Notes under the pieces: model-generated
What the model was told of the DNA's origin: nothing
Database searches by the model: none
The model's input: the letters and a program-made list of their open reading frames with translations, nothing else
Position numbers and translations under genes: made by a program
Part shown: positions 1 to 11,864 of the stretch, one piece after another
Layout of the letters: each line of letters opens with the position of its first letter
How positions within the stretch are numbered: position 1 is the stretch's first letter
Source of the DNA: Trichoderma breve
Taxonomy: Eukaryota > Ascomycota > Sordariomycetes > Hypocreales > Hypocreaceae
NCBI RefSeq assembly: GCF_028502605.1
Contig: NC_079237.1
Location: 2,108,001 to 2,172,000 of the forward strand
Direction of reading: 5' to 3'
Length of the DNA stretch: 64,000 nucleotides

Positions 1-778
1 TTGGTTGGTTGTATTTCATTATCGATATGCTTTACTTTATTGATTTGATAGGAGCGTGAATCAATCTCCTTACACACCCGTGTTAGTGATTCCAGTTGAT
101 ATTGCCGACACTACTGTACCATACATCGGGCGAGTCGCTCATTATGAGACGGGATATTCAGCCCTTTTGGATTAAATGGCGCTTTTTGGGGGCGTGGGGC
201 GTATTCTTCTTATTTCCCCGTGAGCGATTATTGATGATTCCCTCTTCTGCCTGTTTTACCGTGTTGAGAAAAGATCTCGGGTGTTTTTTCTTCCTTTTTA
301 TGGTGTTTGTCGAGCAGCGTCATAGATTGACGCCCCCCCTTCGCCTCTCGCAATCTAATCTCATCTACCTAAGCAAGCCCATCTGAGCGACTATCGGAGC
401 GCCAGCCTGTGGCTTTCTAATATTTTTTTTTTGTTTGAGCGAGACGTAACGTGCCATGGGGGTGCGTCGGGGATGGGGGGAAAGCGCGATGATGGGTTTC
501 TTGGCCATTGAGTTTGGCCGAGATGGCGAAACTTTTGGGTCTTGGCTTTTGGGAGGGAGGCGAAGATAACAATCTATATAAGAGCAGCTTGGTTCCCGCG
601 GTAGAGATGTTTGGCTTTTCTCTCTCTTTTTTTATTTCTTGATTACCGGGTCTTGCAACTCTTGCTATAGATATTGTTCTTAGAGAGGCTTTGAAGCACG
701 CGACACAGAATATATAGACTCGCCACATCAACTCCATACCAACAACCGACGCCGATACACACACACACTCACATCAAA
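1..778 (+). promoter_or_regulatory. Upstream region of the glutamate dehydrogenase gene
   Basis: No convincing gene lies here; the short open frames have no family resemblance and no coding-like composition. The stretch is pyrimidine-rich in places. It carries a TATA-like box at 575-581, about 200 bases before the start codon at 779, and a GATA core nearby (around 564). GATA cores are the usual targets of fungal nitrogen regulators, which would suit an ammonium-assimilating enzyme, but a single core is weak evidence. The last 60 bases before the start are rich in CA and CT, typical of a fungal 5' leader. Confidence 0.5.
575..581 (+). promoter_or_regulatory. TATA-like box
   Basis: The sequence TATATAA stands about 200 bases upstream of the glutamate dehydrogenase start codon, in a promoter with no better match. 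The role is inferred from position and consensus only. Confidence 0.4.
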
Positions 779-2438
<1,660 letters not shown>

Positions 2439-2739
2439 GCGGCTCTTCACGAATTTTTCTCCTCCGATGAATTTTTTTTTTCTTTTTTGATTCAAGTAAT
2501 GGATTAGAAAAAGTGACGTTTGGCGTTTTGGGACTGGTGGTTACCATTGGGTGTTTTTTTTATGTATGGGATGGATTGTACGGCATTGTTGATATCAAGC
2601 GGTAGTTGAGATATCCATCATAGCGAAGATGTTAGTGATAGTTTAAAAGATATCCGTTATAACCAATATTCTGCGGCGGTGACAACGCGTGTATGAATCA
2701 CATATACCATGGCTGGCTGGTCATAATTCTTGGGCACTC

Positions 2740-3123
2740 AAGCGGATGACAGAAAAACCGAGGCCAAGAAGAATTCAAACCCCCAGTAGTTAGATTATAC
2801 GCCTACAGGGGAAGTAGCTGCTATATCTACATTTCCCTAATAACTACTACTATATCTACATTTCCCTAGTAACTACTAGTCACTACTATATTTATATTTC
2901 TTTAGTAACTGCTATTATATTTATGTTTCTCTCGTAACTGCTATTATATTTAGATTTCTCTAGCAACTGTTGTTATACTTTTGTAGTAAAATTCGTATAT
3001 TAGTTAAATATTAGTAGGTAGGTTCCTCTACAAAAGCACTACTCAATAAGTTGATGAAGTGCTTATATTACTGGATGTATCTACTTATTTACTCTACGGT
3101 CTCGCTTTTTCTGACCTCCGCTT
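2740..3123. mobile_element. Non-autonomous terminal-inverted-repeat element (MITE-like)
   Basis: The left end reads AAGCGGATGACAG and the right end CTGACCTCCGCTT; the reverse complement of the right end matches the left at 11 of 13 positions. The 7-mer GGCACTC lies directly outside both ends (2733-2739 and 3124-3130), a perfect target-site duplication. If the terminus is taken as CAAGCGG/CCGCTTG, the duplication shrinks to GCACT. Inside is a roughly 90-base left subterminal segment and then about five AT-rich units of 29 bases. No open frame of useful length is present. Related ends occur at 15128-15142, 15340, 19496 and 19751-19764, so this is a small member of the family that includes the helicase-bearing block at 15.1-19.8 kb. 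The superfamily is not recognised. Confidence 0.8.
2815..2990. repeat. AT-rich 29-bp tandem repeat inside the small element
   Basis: About five imperfect head-to-tail copies of a 29-base unit, with consensus close to CTACTATATCTACATTTCCC followed by TAGTAACTG. An extra 7 bases separate the second and third units. The same unit recurs near 15.4, 17.5 and 19.6 kb. Confidence 0.8.
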
Positions 3124-3284
3124 GGCACTCTTCATAAAGGGTAATATCTACTAATGTAATTGTAACTCAACGGTCTGCCAATTCAAACAAGTCCATTATC
3201 TATCTACTGGGTATCTATATTAGATGCACACTCCTACGGCCGACCCATCTTGATCGCAATCAACATCCTCTCAGAGTTTCAAAA

Positions 3285-5529
3285 TCATTCTTCATCGGCT
3301 GACTCTCCTGCCAGCAGCTGCTCCTTTATGCGCTGACTGGGCAGCCACCTATCCTCCGGAATGATCCACCACGACACAATGGCAAAGATGGTTACGGCAC
3401 CCATGATGACGGGCGCATAGTTAAAGGTATCGCCCGTGACAGGGAACACATACGGCGAGTAAAGTACGGCGACGACCCAGCCGTTCCACAGAACGGAAAT
3501 TGCCTGAAAGGGCTTGCTCCAACGGCCAAGGCTCCATGCTGGCTTGGGGAATGTCTTTGGTGTGAGGAAGAGCCGGCCGAGGCAGATAAGCCCGTAAGCT
3601 GCGGCTGAAGGAACACCGGCGGCGGAAACGAGAGAGGTAAAAGCCACGGAAGAGGGCAGGATAGTGCAAGTTATGATGGAGGCAACGACCCAGACGACGA
3701 TGACGGCGTTGCGCGGCTGGCCGTCGACAACCTTGGAGACCCAGGATGACCAGGGGAGGACACCGTCTCGGGCGACGGCAAAGACGAGGCGTGACGCAGC
3801 AAGGACGGCGATGGCGGTATTCTATCGTGAGAAGAGTCAGCGTGAGATGTTATGGAGCGAAGAACAGATGCTGAAAGGGGAGTAAACATACAAACCACAG
3901 GGCGACAATGCAGACTACGTTCATGAAGATGTGGCCGCCTTGCCCAAGAATCACGGCGTATAGCGGCACGAATGGCTGCACACTTCCGTAGGAAAAAAGT
4001 GTATCGGGGTCAGGCTTTGAAGAAATTGCATGTCAGATGCGAACACAGCTCGATATTCATTCAATGGGCATCATAGAGAACTTACGGTGCAGAAGAGAAA
4101 GAGGATCACAACGACGAAGCCGCCAAGCCCGCTGACGACGGTGCTCCAGAAGATGCCCCTGGCCGCAGTCACACTGGCATTGCGCGTCTCCTCGGCGACA
4201 TGGCCAGAAGCATCATAGCCGATGAGGATGCCGGCAGTGGCGAGATATGAGAGGCACCAGTTCCAGCCAGGAGAAGCGCCAGTGCCATTATAAGTAGTCA
4301 TAAAAGCATCATGTGCAGAGCGGAAGCCAATCGTGCGGACGGTGCCGATGGGCAGCCAGATCATGTTTAGGATGAAGTCGAGGAGGACAAAGCCAGTGGA
4401 GAGATAGAAGATCCATTTGAAGTATTTAGCTGTTTGGGACGTGTGAGTTCTTGATTTATGTGACTTTATAGCTTAAAGGAAATAGGGATGAGAGGAGCGT
4501 AGAGAGATATACTCACGGGGTAAAAGATTCCAGATCGCTGCGAGAGCGAGGAGGACTTCGGTGCAAATCCACTGGACGGCACGGAACTTGACATCGGAGG
4601 GATCTGAAGGGAAATCAAGATTAAAGACAACAATTTCCTATTCAACAATGTTAGTTATACATTGCCACCAGGCAGTATAGAAATTGACAAGACGTACCGA
4701 CAGCATATAATTAACAGCTCCCTGTGTGTTGCCTGAGGTAATTCTTGTCAGCTACTGGACTCTTCATCTCATCTCAGCCAAGACATCTACAAACATACTT
4801 GCACAGAAAGTCGTCCAAGCAGTGGTACTCCACCATGCAACAATGTAGCCCAACAGGCGTCCATATCGAGGCCCGCCAGCCTCAGCCGCCCAGAGGTAGA
4901 TGGACCCAGCAAGCGGCAGCGACGAGCAAATCTCGGCGATGACGGCGGCGCTGATGAAGCTGAAGACGCAGGTCACGATGAAGCTTGTCCTATTGAGGGG
5001 AGAATCGCCGTGAGTACATGTAACAAGACGAGGCTGTCATCGCGATGGGGAGGAGGAGGATGAGTCTCACCAGTAGGCGAGATTGCCGCCGGCGGCGATG
5101 CCGGTTGAAAAGGTGACGCGGACACCGCCGATGAAGTACAATGCAGCTGTTTATGAGTGTGAGCTATTGACCCTTTGATGTTCCTTGTTTGGTTTGTTGT
5201 GAGTTGAGTGAGATGCATACCGAAGGTGGTTGAAAAATTGTGAAACAAGTTGAATGTTCTATGAAGCACCTGCAAAACAACCTCGTGTGAGATTTTCCAG
5301 CTACCTTTCAAAGGTAAAATGGATAGAAGTATTTGAACATACGGGCTTGTATCCGAGTTTCGTCTGTCATTACAGTGTTAGCACAAGTTTGACAACATCT
5401 CAAAGACTTTGCTTAATGTCTCACTAAAACGCGGGTATCCGCGGTTTCTTCGACGACACCTTCAACGTCGTGGGTCTTTGAGTCGGTAGGCGCATCGTGT
5501 ATGACGGCGGGGGGCGCTGCTTCAATCAT
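3285..5529 (-). CDS. APC-family amino acid / GABA-type permease
   Basis: Predicted plasma-membrane transporter of the amino acid-polyamine-organocation family, closest in style to fungal GABA, choline or amino acid permeases; the substrate cannot be read from sequence. Ten exons fit in frame: 5529-5425, 5363-5343, 5269-5221, 5146-5071, 4989-4799, 4732-4698, 4637-4517, 4429-4086, 4014-3892 and 3821-3285, giving 533 residues, a normal length. After a polar N-terminus rich in Glu and Asp come about 12 hydrophobic segments. Family-like stretches include FSTGIAAGGNLAYW in the first helices, a SSLPLAGSIYLW segment, GYDASGHVAEETRNAS near the middle, and AASRLVFAVARDGVLPWS in the second half. The C-terminus is short and charged. 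Two exons (21 and 35 bases) are very small and would be missed by simple gene calling. The next gene upstream is about 1 kb away. Confidence 0.88.
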
Positions 5530-6559
5530 ATTCTTTATAAAATAATTCCTTTTATTTTCCTTTTTATTTTATTTTTTTTAACAAAATTTCCTGAAAATAA
5601 GAGGAAAAGAGAATAGTCGTGAGCGAGTCGGGTAAAGAGTTGTTGCTTCCCGCTAAAAAATACTCCCAGCCTTGAAAGGATTAGAAAAAAAAAAAAAAAA
5701 AAATAGCTCGCCATAGTTGCGTTGAGATGTGATAGATACCCGTAGATAGCGAGCACAAGCTTAGAGTTCTCACTGGAGCCCGTCCCACGTGGAGCGGCCC
5801 AACAGCGCTTTCCCGCCGTATATTGCTCGTATGATGGCCGCCGGGGGTTCGATTCAACGCCCGGGTTCTTTGTCGTATCACCGACTCCACCAGCTTCAGA
5901 GTGGCAAGTTTTTTTCATTGTGAAATAGTTGAATTATCAGGAGATTTTGTATATTCTTCTTCTTTTCTGGTTGATATTTACCATTATGTGATCGAAAGAT
6001 TCTTTATTCTCGTGATTTATATCCCAACAGATGATTTGACTTTGTGGTAGCGCGGTTGGCGCTCCGGGAGCAGCTCTCTTTTTTTTTTATCACGCAATTG
6101 CCGGGGTTATATCTCCGAGTCGACTTGGTTGGAATTTGCCGAGAAATGAGAAGCAACAATCTTGCAGATGTATGCAGAGAATAATTGATAATCCTACGCT
6201 ACATGGCCTACCGAGTACGTATATCCAAGTGGCTTCAGGGTAGCCCAAGGCTGTACAAGACGAACTACTCTCACAATATGAGGATTGTGGTATTATACCA
6301 CATCACTAAGAGGGCTGCGATATCGTTTACACCTGTTTTCAACATCATTCTAAAATCCATTATTTATTGCTTGTGCTTCTATAATCAAGGTTTTGGACAT
6401 CGATCTGTCCTGAAAAGAACCAACTACATGTAACCATATCCCTTGCCCTACTAATAAGAAAACCATTACTCCACGCTCCACCATCTGCCTCGGCACTTGA
6501 CGCGCATGCCGTCTTTCGACGACCCTGTTACGGCGTCAATAGTTCTTCCACAGACCTGC
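5530..6559. other. Intergenic region, AT-rich, no gene seen
   Basis: The stretch contains the permease promoter and the 3' flank of the gene ending at 6560. It holds a 19-base A tract (5685-5703), a T-run near 6080 and low-complexity AT sequence. A segment at 5776-5868 has some tRNA-like features but does not fold properly. No coding region is supported. Confidence 0.5.
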
Positions 6560-7612
6560 TCAACTTGAAGAGGGTTGCTTTCCAGGCATCAACACCAGCC
6601 ACAGTGTTTGAGTCTTCAGTTGCAACATCGCCCCCTCGTCAACATCGAGCCCAGCAATATGCGGCTCCAGTGCCCTCATCTGTCTTCCAGCATCGCTCTC
6701 CTTAGTCTCCCACGCCAAACTTAACAACGTATCCAGCGGCATTCCCAAATGATGAGCCAACCCGGCGGAATCAAATAGATGTGCATGCAAGCCGCGCATG
6801 TGCAGCCACTCCTCGTTTGCAACGGCGGCATATGTCGCTGCTCTCTCTTGGGGGGTTCTCGGCCTCTTGGTCACGGCACCAATGGCCTGGCCAGGAAGCG
6901 AAAGCGTGGTGCCCACGACGCCCAGGGCCGTTGATATTGGCAGAGAGATGGTGCCACCGATGAGGCCCATGGCAGCACCTATGATGTTGCCCCGTTTGGC
7001 ATTGTCTGACACGTTCCTGCCAATGGACTTGGCGTGGGCAGCAACATTTCTGCCCAAGTTTTTGGGGCTTTGGCCAATGTGAGCAGCTACATCAGTGGCA
7101 TGTGATAGGGCACGATCTGATATGGTGGCCGTCAGGAAGGCCGAGATGGTGGTCATGAAAGACCGCCATGTTTCCTCAGTAATTCCATAGCTGAGAAGAA
7201 CAGGGGCATATGCCACTAAGAAAGGCGAGTCTGGATCCGGTTTGATCTGAGGAAAGGCAATGGTTCGGGCAGCGCTGGAGCTGCTGCTGGATGACCCGAC
7301 CTTGTAGACTGGTGGAGGTGCAGTCACGGAGCGATCTTTGCCTTTGCCATCGGTAGGGAAATTAAATGGTGAGGTAACGGTTGGGGCCAAGGCTGAGGTT
7401 CCGGCCGGCGGCTGCGGTGTTGATGCCGAGACTGTGGCAGAGAGTGAATGGGAGACGGAGAGCGAGGCCGAATCTGACGGCCCTGAGCGCGACTCTTCGT
7501 ATGTCGGCACCGGGTCGAAGGGGATCACCTCTTGTGGAAGCTCAGCCGGTGCGCCGCGAGATTCTTCCGGCTCCGGCTTTGAGCCGCTTTCACTTTCGCT
7601 TCTTTTTCCCAT
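6560..7612 (-). CDS. Unknown protein with glycine-zipper-like segment and PPxY motif
   Basis: A single-exon frame of 350 residues that I cannot place in a named family. Residues 1-125 are acidic, then Ser/Thr/Pro-rich and probably disordered, with PVPTYEES and PPPVYK; the latter fits PPxY, the ligand of WW domains such as those in Rsp5-type ubiquitin ligases. Residues about 125-165 are hydrophobic and ordered. Residues about 215-250 form a Gly/Ala/Leu-rich run beginning GAAMGLIGGTISLP with repeated small-xxx-small spacing, which could be a membrane-inserting or oligomerising helix pair. The rest looks helical. No signal peptide is evident. The gene is divergent from the regulator at 8768 across 1.15 kb. 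Composition and uninterrupted length support a real gene; the function is unknown. Confidence 0.7.
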   Translation of the reverse strand: MGKRSESESGSKPEPEESRGAPAELPQEVIPFDPVPTYEESRSGPSDSASLSVSHSLSATVSASTPQPPAGTSALAPTVTSPFNFPTDGKGKDRSVTAPPPVYKVGSSSSSSSAARTIAFPQIKPDPDSPFLVAYAPVLLSYGITEETWRSFMTTISAFLTATISDRALSHATDVAAHIGQSPKNLGRNVAAHAKSIGRNVSDNAKRGNIIGAAMGLIGGTISLPISTALGVVGTTLSLPGQAIGAVTKRPRTPQERAATYAAVANEEWLHMRGLHAHLFDSAGLAHHLGMPLDTLLSLAWETKESDAGRQMRALEPHIAGLDVDEGAMLQLKTQTLWLVLMPGKQPSSS

Positions 7613-8767
7613 GACTAATAAGTAGATAGAGGATGAGATGATTGTACACTTGCTTGATCTTACGAAGCAACGGCGAGTCAGTGGTTTCTAGACTGGAATC
7701 AGCGAGGCGAAACCTTGATTTATTTGTTGTTTTGCACGACTGCTGGTGATGTGTGTTTAGTGGCTATGCCAGTTACGTCACAGCCTACTAAGTCAGTTTA
7801 GTTGCTTGGAGGCACTGACGATACAACATCAGCCTTTCGGCGGTGTCTTTTGGCCAACCGCATTCCTGCAAGCCGCCTCAATGCTTGCGAAGCATCTGCC
7901 GCTGCGCCACGGATGCCTCGCGGACAAACATCGGCTCTGCCGACCGCCTTTGGGTCTTGGACCCCTTGCATTGAGACTCCTGAGCGAAGGAATGGGATCC
8001 TGAGTTCTAGACGGAGCAGCAGCGCGGCTATTCTGGTTTGGGGTAGCGGCTGGATGTGTGGCGTGGGATGATGGAGATTGCGGCATCGCTTTCGTTTTGC
8101 TGTGCTGACGACGAGGTGAGCGGCTTTGCGTGCTGAGTCATTCCATCATTGTTTCTAGCGGTAAACGAGCTGATATTGGCCTGGTCTTGTGTTGCTTTGA
8201 TTGTGGGTGAGGGAGGCAAAAGTGAGACAACTCGTCAAGTTATCTAGCGAGACGAGGAGGCGTCAATGCCTTGTACTTATACGCTGGAGATGCAACAATC
8301 TAGGAGCTTTGACAAGCATCACCAGCTTGAGGTACAGGTACTGCCATCTCCAGCCAGAGCCTTGCCTAACATCAAGTAACCCATACCGCTACTTGTCAGC
8401 CGGGGTTAGTGGCTTTATTAGTGGAGACTCCTGTCCCGTTTAGGAATTTGCAGCTCTTCAGTTGAGCTCCCGCGATTGGCCAAACCCCAGAACCGCAGCC
8501 CCGGTTAACTCGGTACTTATGATTTCCACATCGCCATCCCGGTCAACCTCAACTCTGGCGAAACATCACAGGTGACGCTCCTTTAAGCTTATTCATACGC
8601 TATTTCCAGTGGCTTCTGACACTTCTCTTGCAGTACGAGTGAATTAATGGCTGCGGGCAAGCCCCTAGCAAGCCCAGTCAGACATATCTACCGGTCTACA
8701 CCTTCCCACTTGGTCTTCCTCGAGAAGCCAAGTGTCTCTGCCAACTTCGTGACGAAAGACTCCGGAC
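7613..8767. promoter_or_regulatory. Divergent intergenic region
   Basis: The stretch separates the starts of the genes at 7612 (-) and 8768 (+), so it should hold both promoters. The short open frames in it have no recognisable product. No clear TATA box or repeat stands out. Confidence 0.4.
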
Positions 8768-10260
8768 ATGATACATAATTTCATCCAGAGAGTGGACGAC
8801 AACGACGACATGCTGCACCAACCGCTTACCATTACCAGGCCGTCTATTTCTCGGTCAGCACGGTCTTCTTCAAGCAGCTCGACCGTCCACTCCTCCCCCG
8901 CCGCAACCACCGTTATCAAGCCCAGTTCATCCGTAATCAAGCTCCAATTCATCAACACAGCTCACCCCAGTGAATCTACCTCTGCCAAACGCATCAGCCA
9001 GATCCGGTCTCACGTAGCCAAGGACTCCCATGCCCGGCGCCGCCAGCGCAAGGCGTCGTGCAAGACCGGCAAGGCCTGCTGTTCATCATCTGCAACTGCA
9101 ACTTCAGCCGTGGCTGCGGATTCGCCCGCCCGGACCGAGAGCCCGGACGACTCCACCTCCACAAAGAAGGCGGTTGCACTGCCAGTTAGAGCACGGCTCC
9201 CGCAGTCTTCGTTTCTCGATGGAAAGGAGGGGGCGCTCTCCCGGGGTTTTCGGAGAATTGCACCAAAGACGGGAGCCCTGAATCGGAATGCGGAGGTGCC
9301 TTGCCCGCGGCAGATGATTGGCGATGCGAGGAGGGATGTGTGGAACGGGGCCTTTGCCTGGGATTTGACGGATGACGAATACGCAACGTTTAATTTCTGT
9401 AAGTGTAAACACCCATCACCCAACACCAATCAACCAACACTGTTACATCCCCCTTCTTCATGTACATGTATGTCCGTGTCCTATCGCTCCCTGCGCCGAT
9501 CTGCCTGTGGAGTATTTCCTATTGCTACCCACTGCACTACCGTGTACTCGTGCTGTACGTGATGGGTGCATACATGTCACAGCACCCCGATATTGTGGAC
9601 TACCTCTGTTTTTACTTCATATACTGCTTAAACGGGTACACACATGCGCTGACCTTGTCTCCAACTATCAAGACTTGGATTGGGTTCTCAAGTATGGCTA
9701 TGAAATCTGCTTCCCCCGCGACCAGGTTGCTACCGTCATGAAGCGCATGAAATCATCCTATGTTCCCTTTGCCATCAAATACCCTAGCCTCCTCGCCTGT
9801 ATTTTCTACATTGCCTATCACAGGCGCGCCCTCAACACGAAAGACCCGGAAGAGGCAGCCAAGTGTTACTTTATGGTAGAACGCTACCGGCTTGCCTGCA
9901 TCGAATCTATGAAGAGGGCAATCGAGGGTGAAGAGCGGCCGACGTATCAGACTATTACGCTGGCTATGCAGTTGTGTTCAGAAGCGGTAAGTCGTCATCC
10001 ATCTCGTATCACACCGTTGTCAGCGGAGCTGGGAAGACCTGCGGAGCAACTGCTAATCCATGCCGCAGTATTTTGAGGGTCACAGCGATGTCTCATTTAC
10101 CCATGCCCATGCCGCAAGGACCATGGTATCAGCAAGAGGAGGCCTCGAGAGCTTTGAGAACGCGGGTGTCTATAGCCTCCTCTCTTTCTTGCTGGCAACA
10201 TCAGTGTACAGCGGGAATTACTGGTTCGTTCCTGGCTGTGCGAGGGCGCCTGAGGACTAA
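8768..10260 (+). CDS. Fungal transcription-factor-domain protein without a zinc cluster
   Basis: Three exons fit in frame: 8768-9398, 9673-9986 and 10069-10260, giving 378 residues. The N-terminus has a Ser/Thr-rich lead, then IKLQFINTAHPSESTSAKR and QIRSHVAKDSHARRRQRKAS, a basic segment typical of a large Pezizomycotina group of regulator-like proteins that carry the C-terminal fungal transcription-factor domain but no Cys6 cluster. The C-terminal part (KYPSLLACIFYIAYHRRAL, then a helix pair ending ARTMVSARGGLESF) fits that domain. The first intron is 274 bases, unusually long for this window; joining T|AC across it gives FNFYLDWVLKYGY, the only join found that keeps the frame and meets the acceptor rule. 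The gene converges on a second zinc-less regulator 176 bases away. DNA binding is not shown; it may act as a partner or antagonist. Confidence 0.75.
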
Positions 10261-10436
10261 TTAAAAAGGAGGGATTGTTAAGAATGAGATAAGAATCAAT
10301 TATTATGTACATGTAAGATAAGGTTATGTAAATAGGTAAGGTTCAGTGTCATACATGGCGTTTCTTTATATACATTCATAGGTTGCCTCATACGGCCTCA
10401 TGCTGTTTCGTATGCTTCATGACAAATGCTCGGGTA

Positions 10437-11864
10437 TCAAATCATGCTTAAAATCTCCCCCGACTCGTACCCCCATTCCGCTTCCAGGTCCTTCAACCGC
10501 CATATGGCACCCCACCCCGTCGTTCTGTCGATAATCTTGAACAGCCGAGCCACCTCGAGATGCTCTCTCGGATGCGTCAACAGCCTGCCTGCAATGTAAA
10601 GAGGCTGGATCGCATTGATCAAGTTGCCGCGGTGGGGATTCGTCCACGATATGCCACACACTCGCTGGGCATGCCATACGGCCGAGTACTCGAGCGTGTT
10701 GGGCAAGGTCTCGCCTGGGGGCCTCATCTCCAGCATGACTATACACGCCGCGTGGTAGAGCTGGTTGCTGGAAATGGCGGCCCAGTGGGCAAAGAGGATG
10801 ATGGGGAAGATTTGGCTTTCGCTGGCCTCTGTTGTCATGATGGGCAGGAGGCACTTTGGCCGCGTGTCGCGCCAGAACTGCAGCTCAGACCAGAGGCGGC
10901 GCCATCTGTCGATGAAAGGCCGGTCGTCGGTCTCGTCGGGCTCGCCCAGCTCGACGAGCCTCACCTGGCGATACATGAGGTCGCAGGCCTTTGCGCAGAG
11001 GTAGACGGCCCAGTTGGCGTGCATGTCGGGCGTCTCGCGGCCCTTTTGGTAGAAGATGCTCTTGACGAAGTCCTCGGCCTGCGATTTGGACGTGCCAAGG
11101 CCCTCGGGCACGGGGGGAACCCATTTGTCCAGGCTGAGGACGGTGCTCTCTGCGCCGCCGGAGATGATGGCGCCGCACAGCTCCATGCGAGCGTAGCACC
11201 AGAAGACGGCCTGCAAGAGACCGCCGGAGAAACCAGTGACTTCGTAGAAGGCGAAGAGTGAGGCACAGCCCTCAATGTGCCGCCTCCAGTTGCGCGGACT
11301 GCCGGACATGAGCTCTAGCACGGCCAGGATGCACGCCGTGACGAGCATGTTGGGATCTTTGGCCTGTAATCCGGGTGCCAGCAGCCGGATGCTCTCCTGG
11401 TACAGCTCGAGGCTGTCGTAGCTCTTCTCCAGACAGGCCTTTCTCTCCATCTGCCGCGCCGAGAAGGCGAGCACGGCGTAGAACAGACCGGGCGAGCTCT
11501 GTGCCAGCAGAGGCACCTGGATGCCAAAGTGGCGGGCCTCGTCGAATTTGTCGAGGTATGGGGAGCACTCGATCACCCAGTTCTTGAGATACTTGACGAG
11601 CCTCATCTTGGGGATCGAGACCCGCGAGAAGTCGAGGCTCTTTGAGGACGGCACCGACGCCCGGTCATGATCTGCCTCATCGGCGGCCGGCTCGGGAGTT
11701 GCGCTCTTGCTCGGGTCGAGACTCACTCCAGCAAAGAGCAGTCCTCGCAGCTCTTCCTGAAGCTCGATATATCTGGGGTTGGCGGCGTAATCGTCAAAGG
11801 GAGAGAGCGAGGTCGGGGACATGAAGGCGTCCCCGTCAACATGGTTAGTCGTTGGATCTTCCAT
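10437..11864 (-). CDS. Fungal-specific transcription-factor-domain protein without a zinc cluster
   Basis: Single exon. I chose the ATG at 11864, giving 475 residues starting MEDPTTNHVDGD, over the frame extension to 12080, whose extra 72 residues look like translated leader sequence. After an acidic N-terminus (PRYIELQEELRGLLFAG) and a Ser/Asp-rich linker, residues from about 100 onward match the C-terminal regulatory domain of Zn2Cys6 activators: KNWVIECSPYLDKFD, LLAQSSPGLFYAVLAFSARQ, ACILAVLELMSGSPRNWRRH, WCYARMELCGAIISG. In related proteins this domain follows a Cys6 cluster. None is present, and no upstream exon with the C-x2-C-x6-C pattern was seen as far as 13 kb. The protein is a probable regulator acting through partners, or a truncated descendant of a C6 factor. 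Confidence 0.82.
   Translation of the reverse strand: MEDPTTNHVDGDAFMSPTSLSPFDDYAANPRYIELQEELRGLLFAGVSLDPSKSATPEPAADEADHDRASVPSSKSLDFSRVSIPKMRLVKYLKNWVIECSPYLDKFDEARHFGIQVPLLAQSSPGLFYAVLAFSARQMERKACLEKSYDSLELYQESIRLLAPGLQAKDPNMLVTACILAVLELMSGSPRNWRRHIEGCASLFAFYEVTGFSGGLLQAVFWCYARMELCGAIISGGAESTVLSLDKWVPPVPEGLGTSKSQAEDFVKSIFYQKGRETPDMHANWAVYLCAKACDLMYRQVRLVELGEPDETDDRPFIDRWRRLWSELQFWRDTRPKCLLPIMTTEASESQIFPIILFAHWAAISSNQLYHAACIVMLEMRPPGETLPNTLEYSAVWHAQRVCGISWTNPHRGNLINAIQPLYIAGRLLTHPREHLEVARLFKIIDRTTGWGAIWRLKDLEAEWGYESGEILSMI

Noticed and set aside
96..386. 96-codon open frame upstream of gdhA
   Set aside because: No family match, pyrimidine-rich translation rich in Phe and Leu, and it does not begin with a credible start. 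Treated as promoter sequence.
5776..5868. tRNA-like segment: ends GAGCCCG and CGGGTTC can pair over 7 bases, and a B-box-like GGTTCGATTC is present
   Set aside because: The T-arm stem next to the loop has mismatches, no proper D-arm or anticodon arm forms, and the A-box is poor. At most a decayed relic; a covariance-model tRNA search would decide.
9460..9741. Open frame with hydrophobic stretch as an additional exon of the regulator at 8768
   Set aside because: No acceptor allows it to join exon 1 in frame, and the downstream coding region is in another frame. The direct 9398/9673 join gives a continuous family-like sequence.
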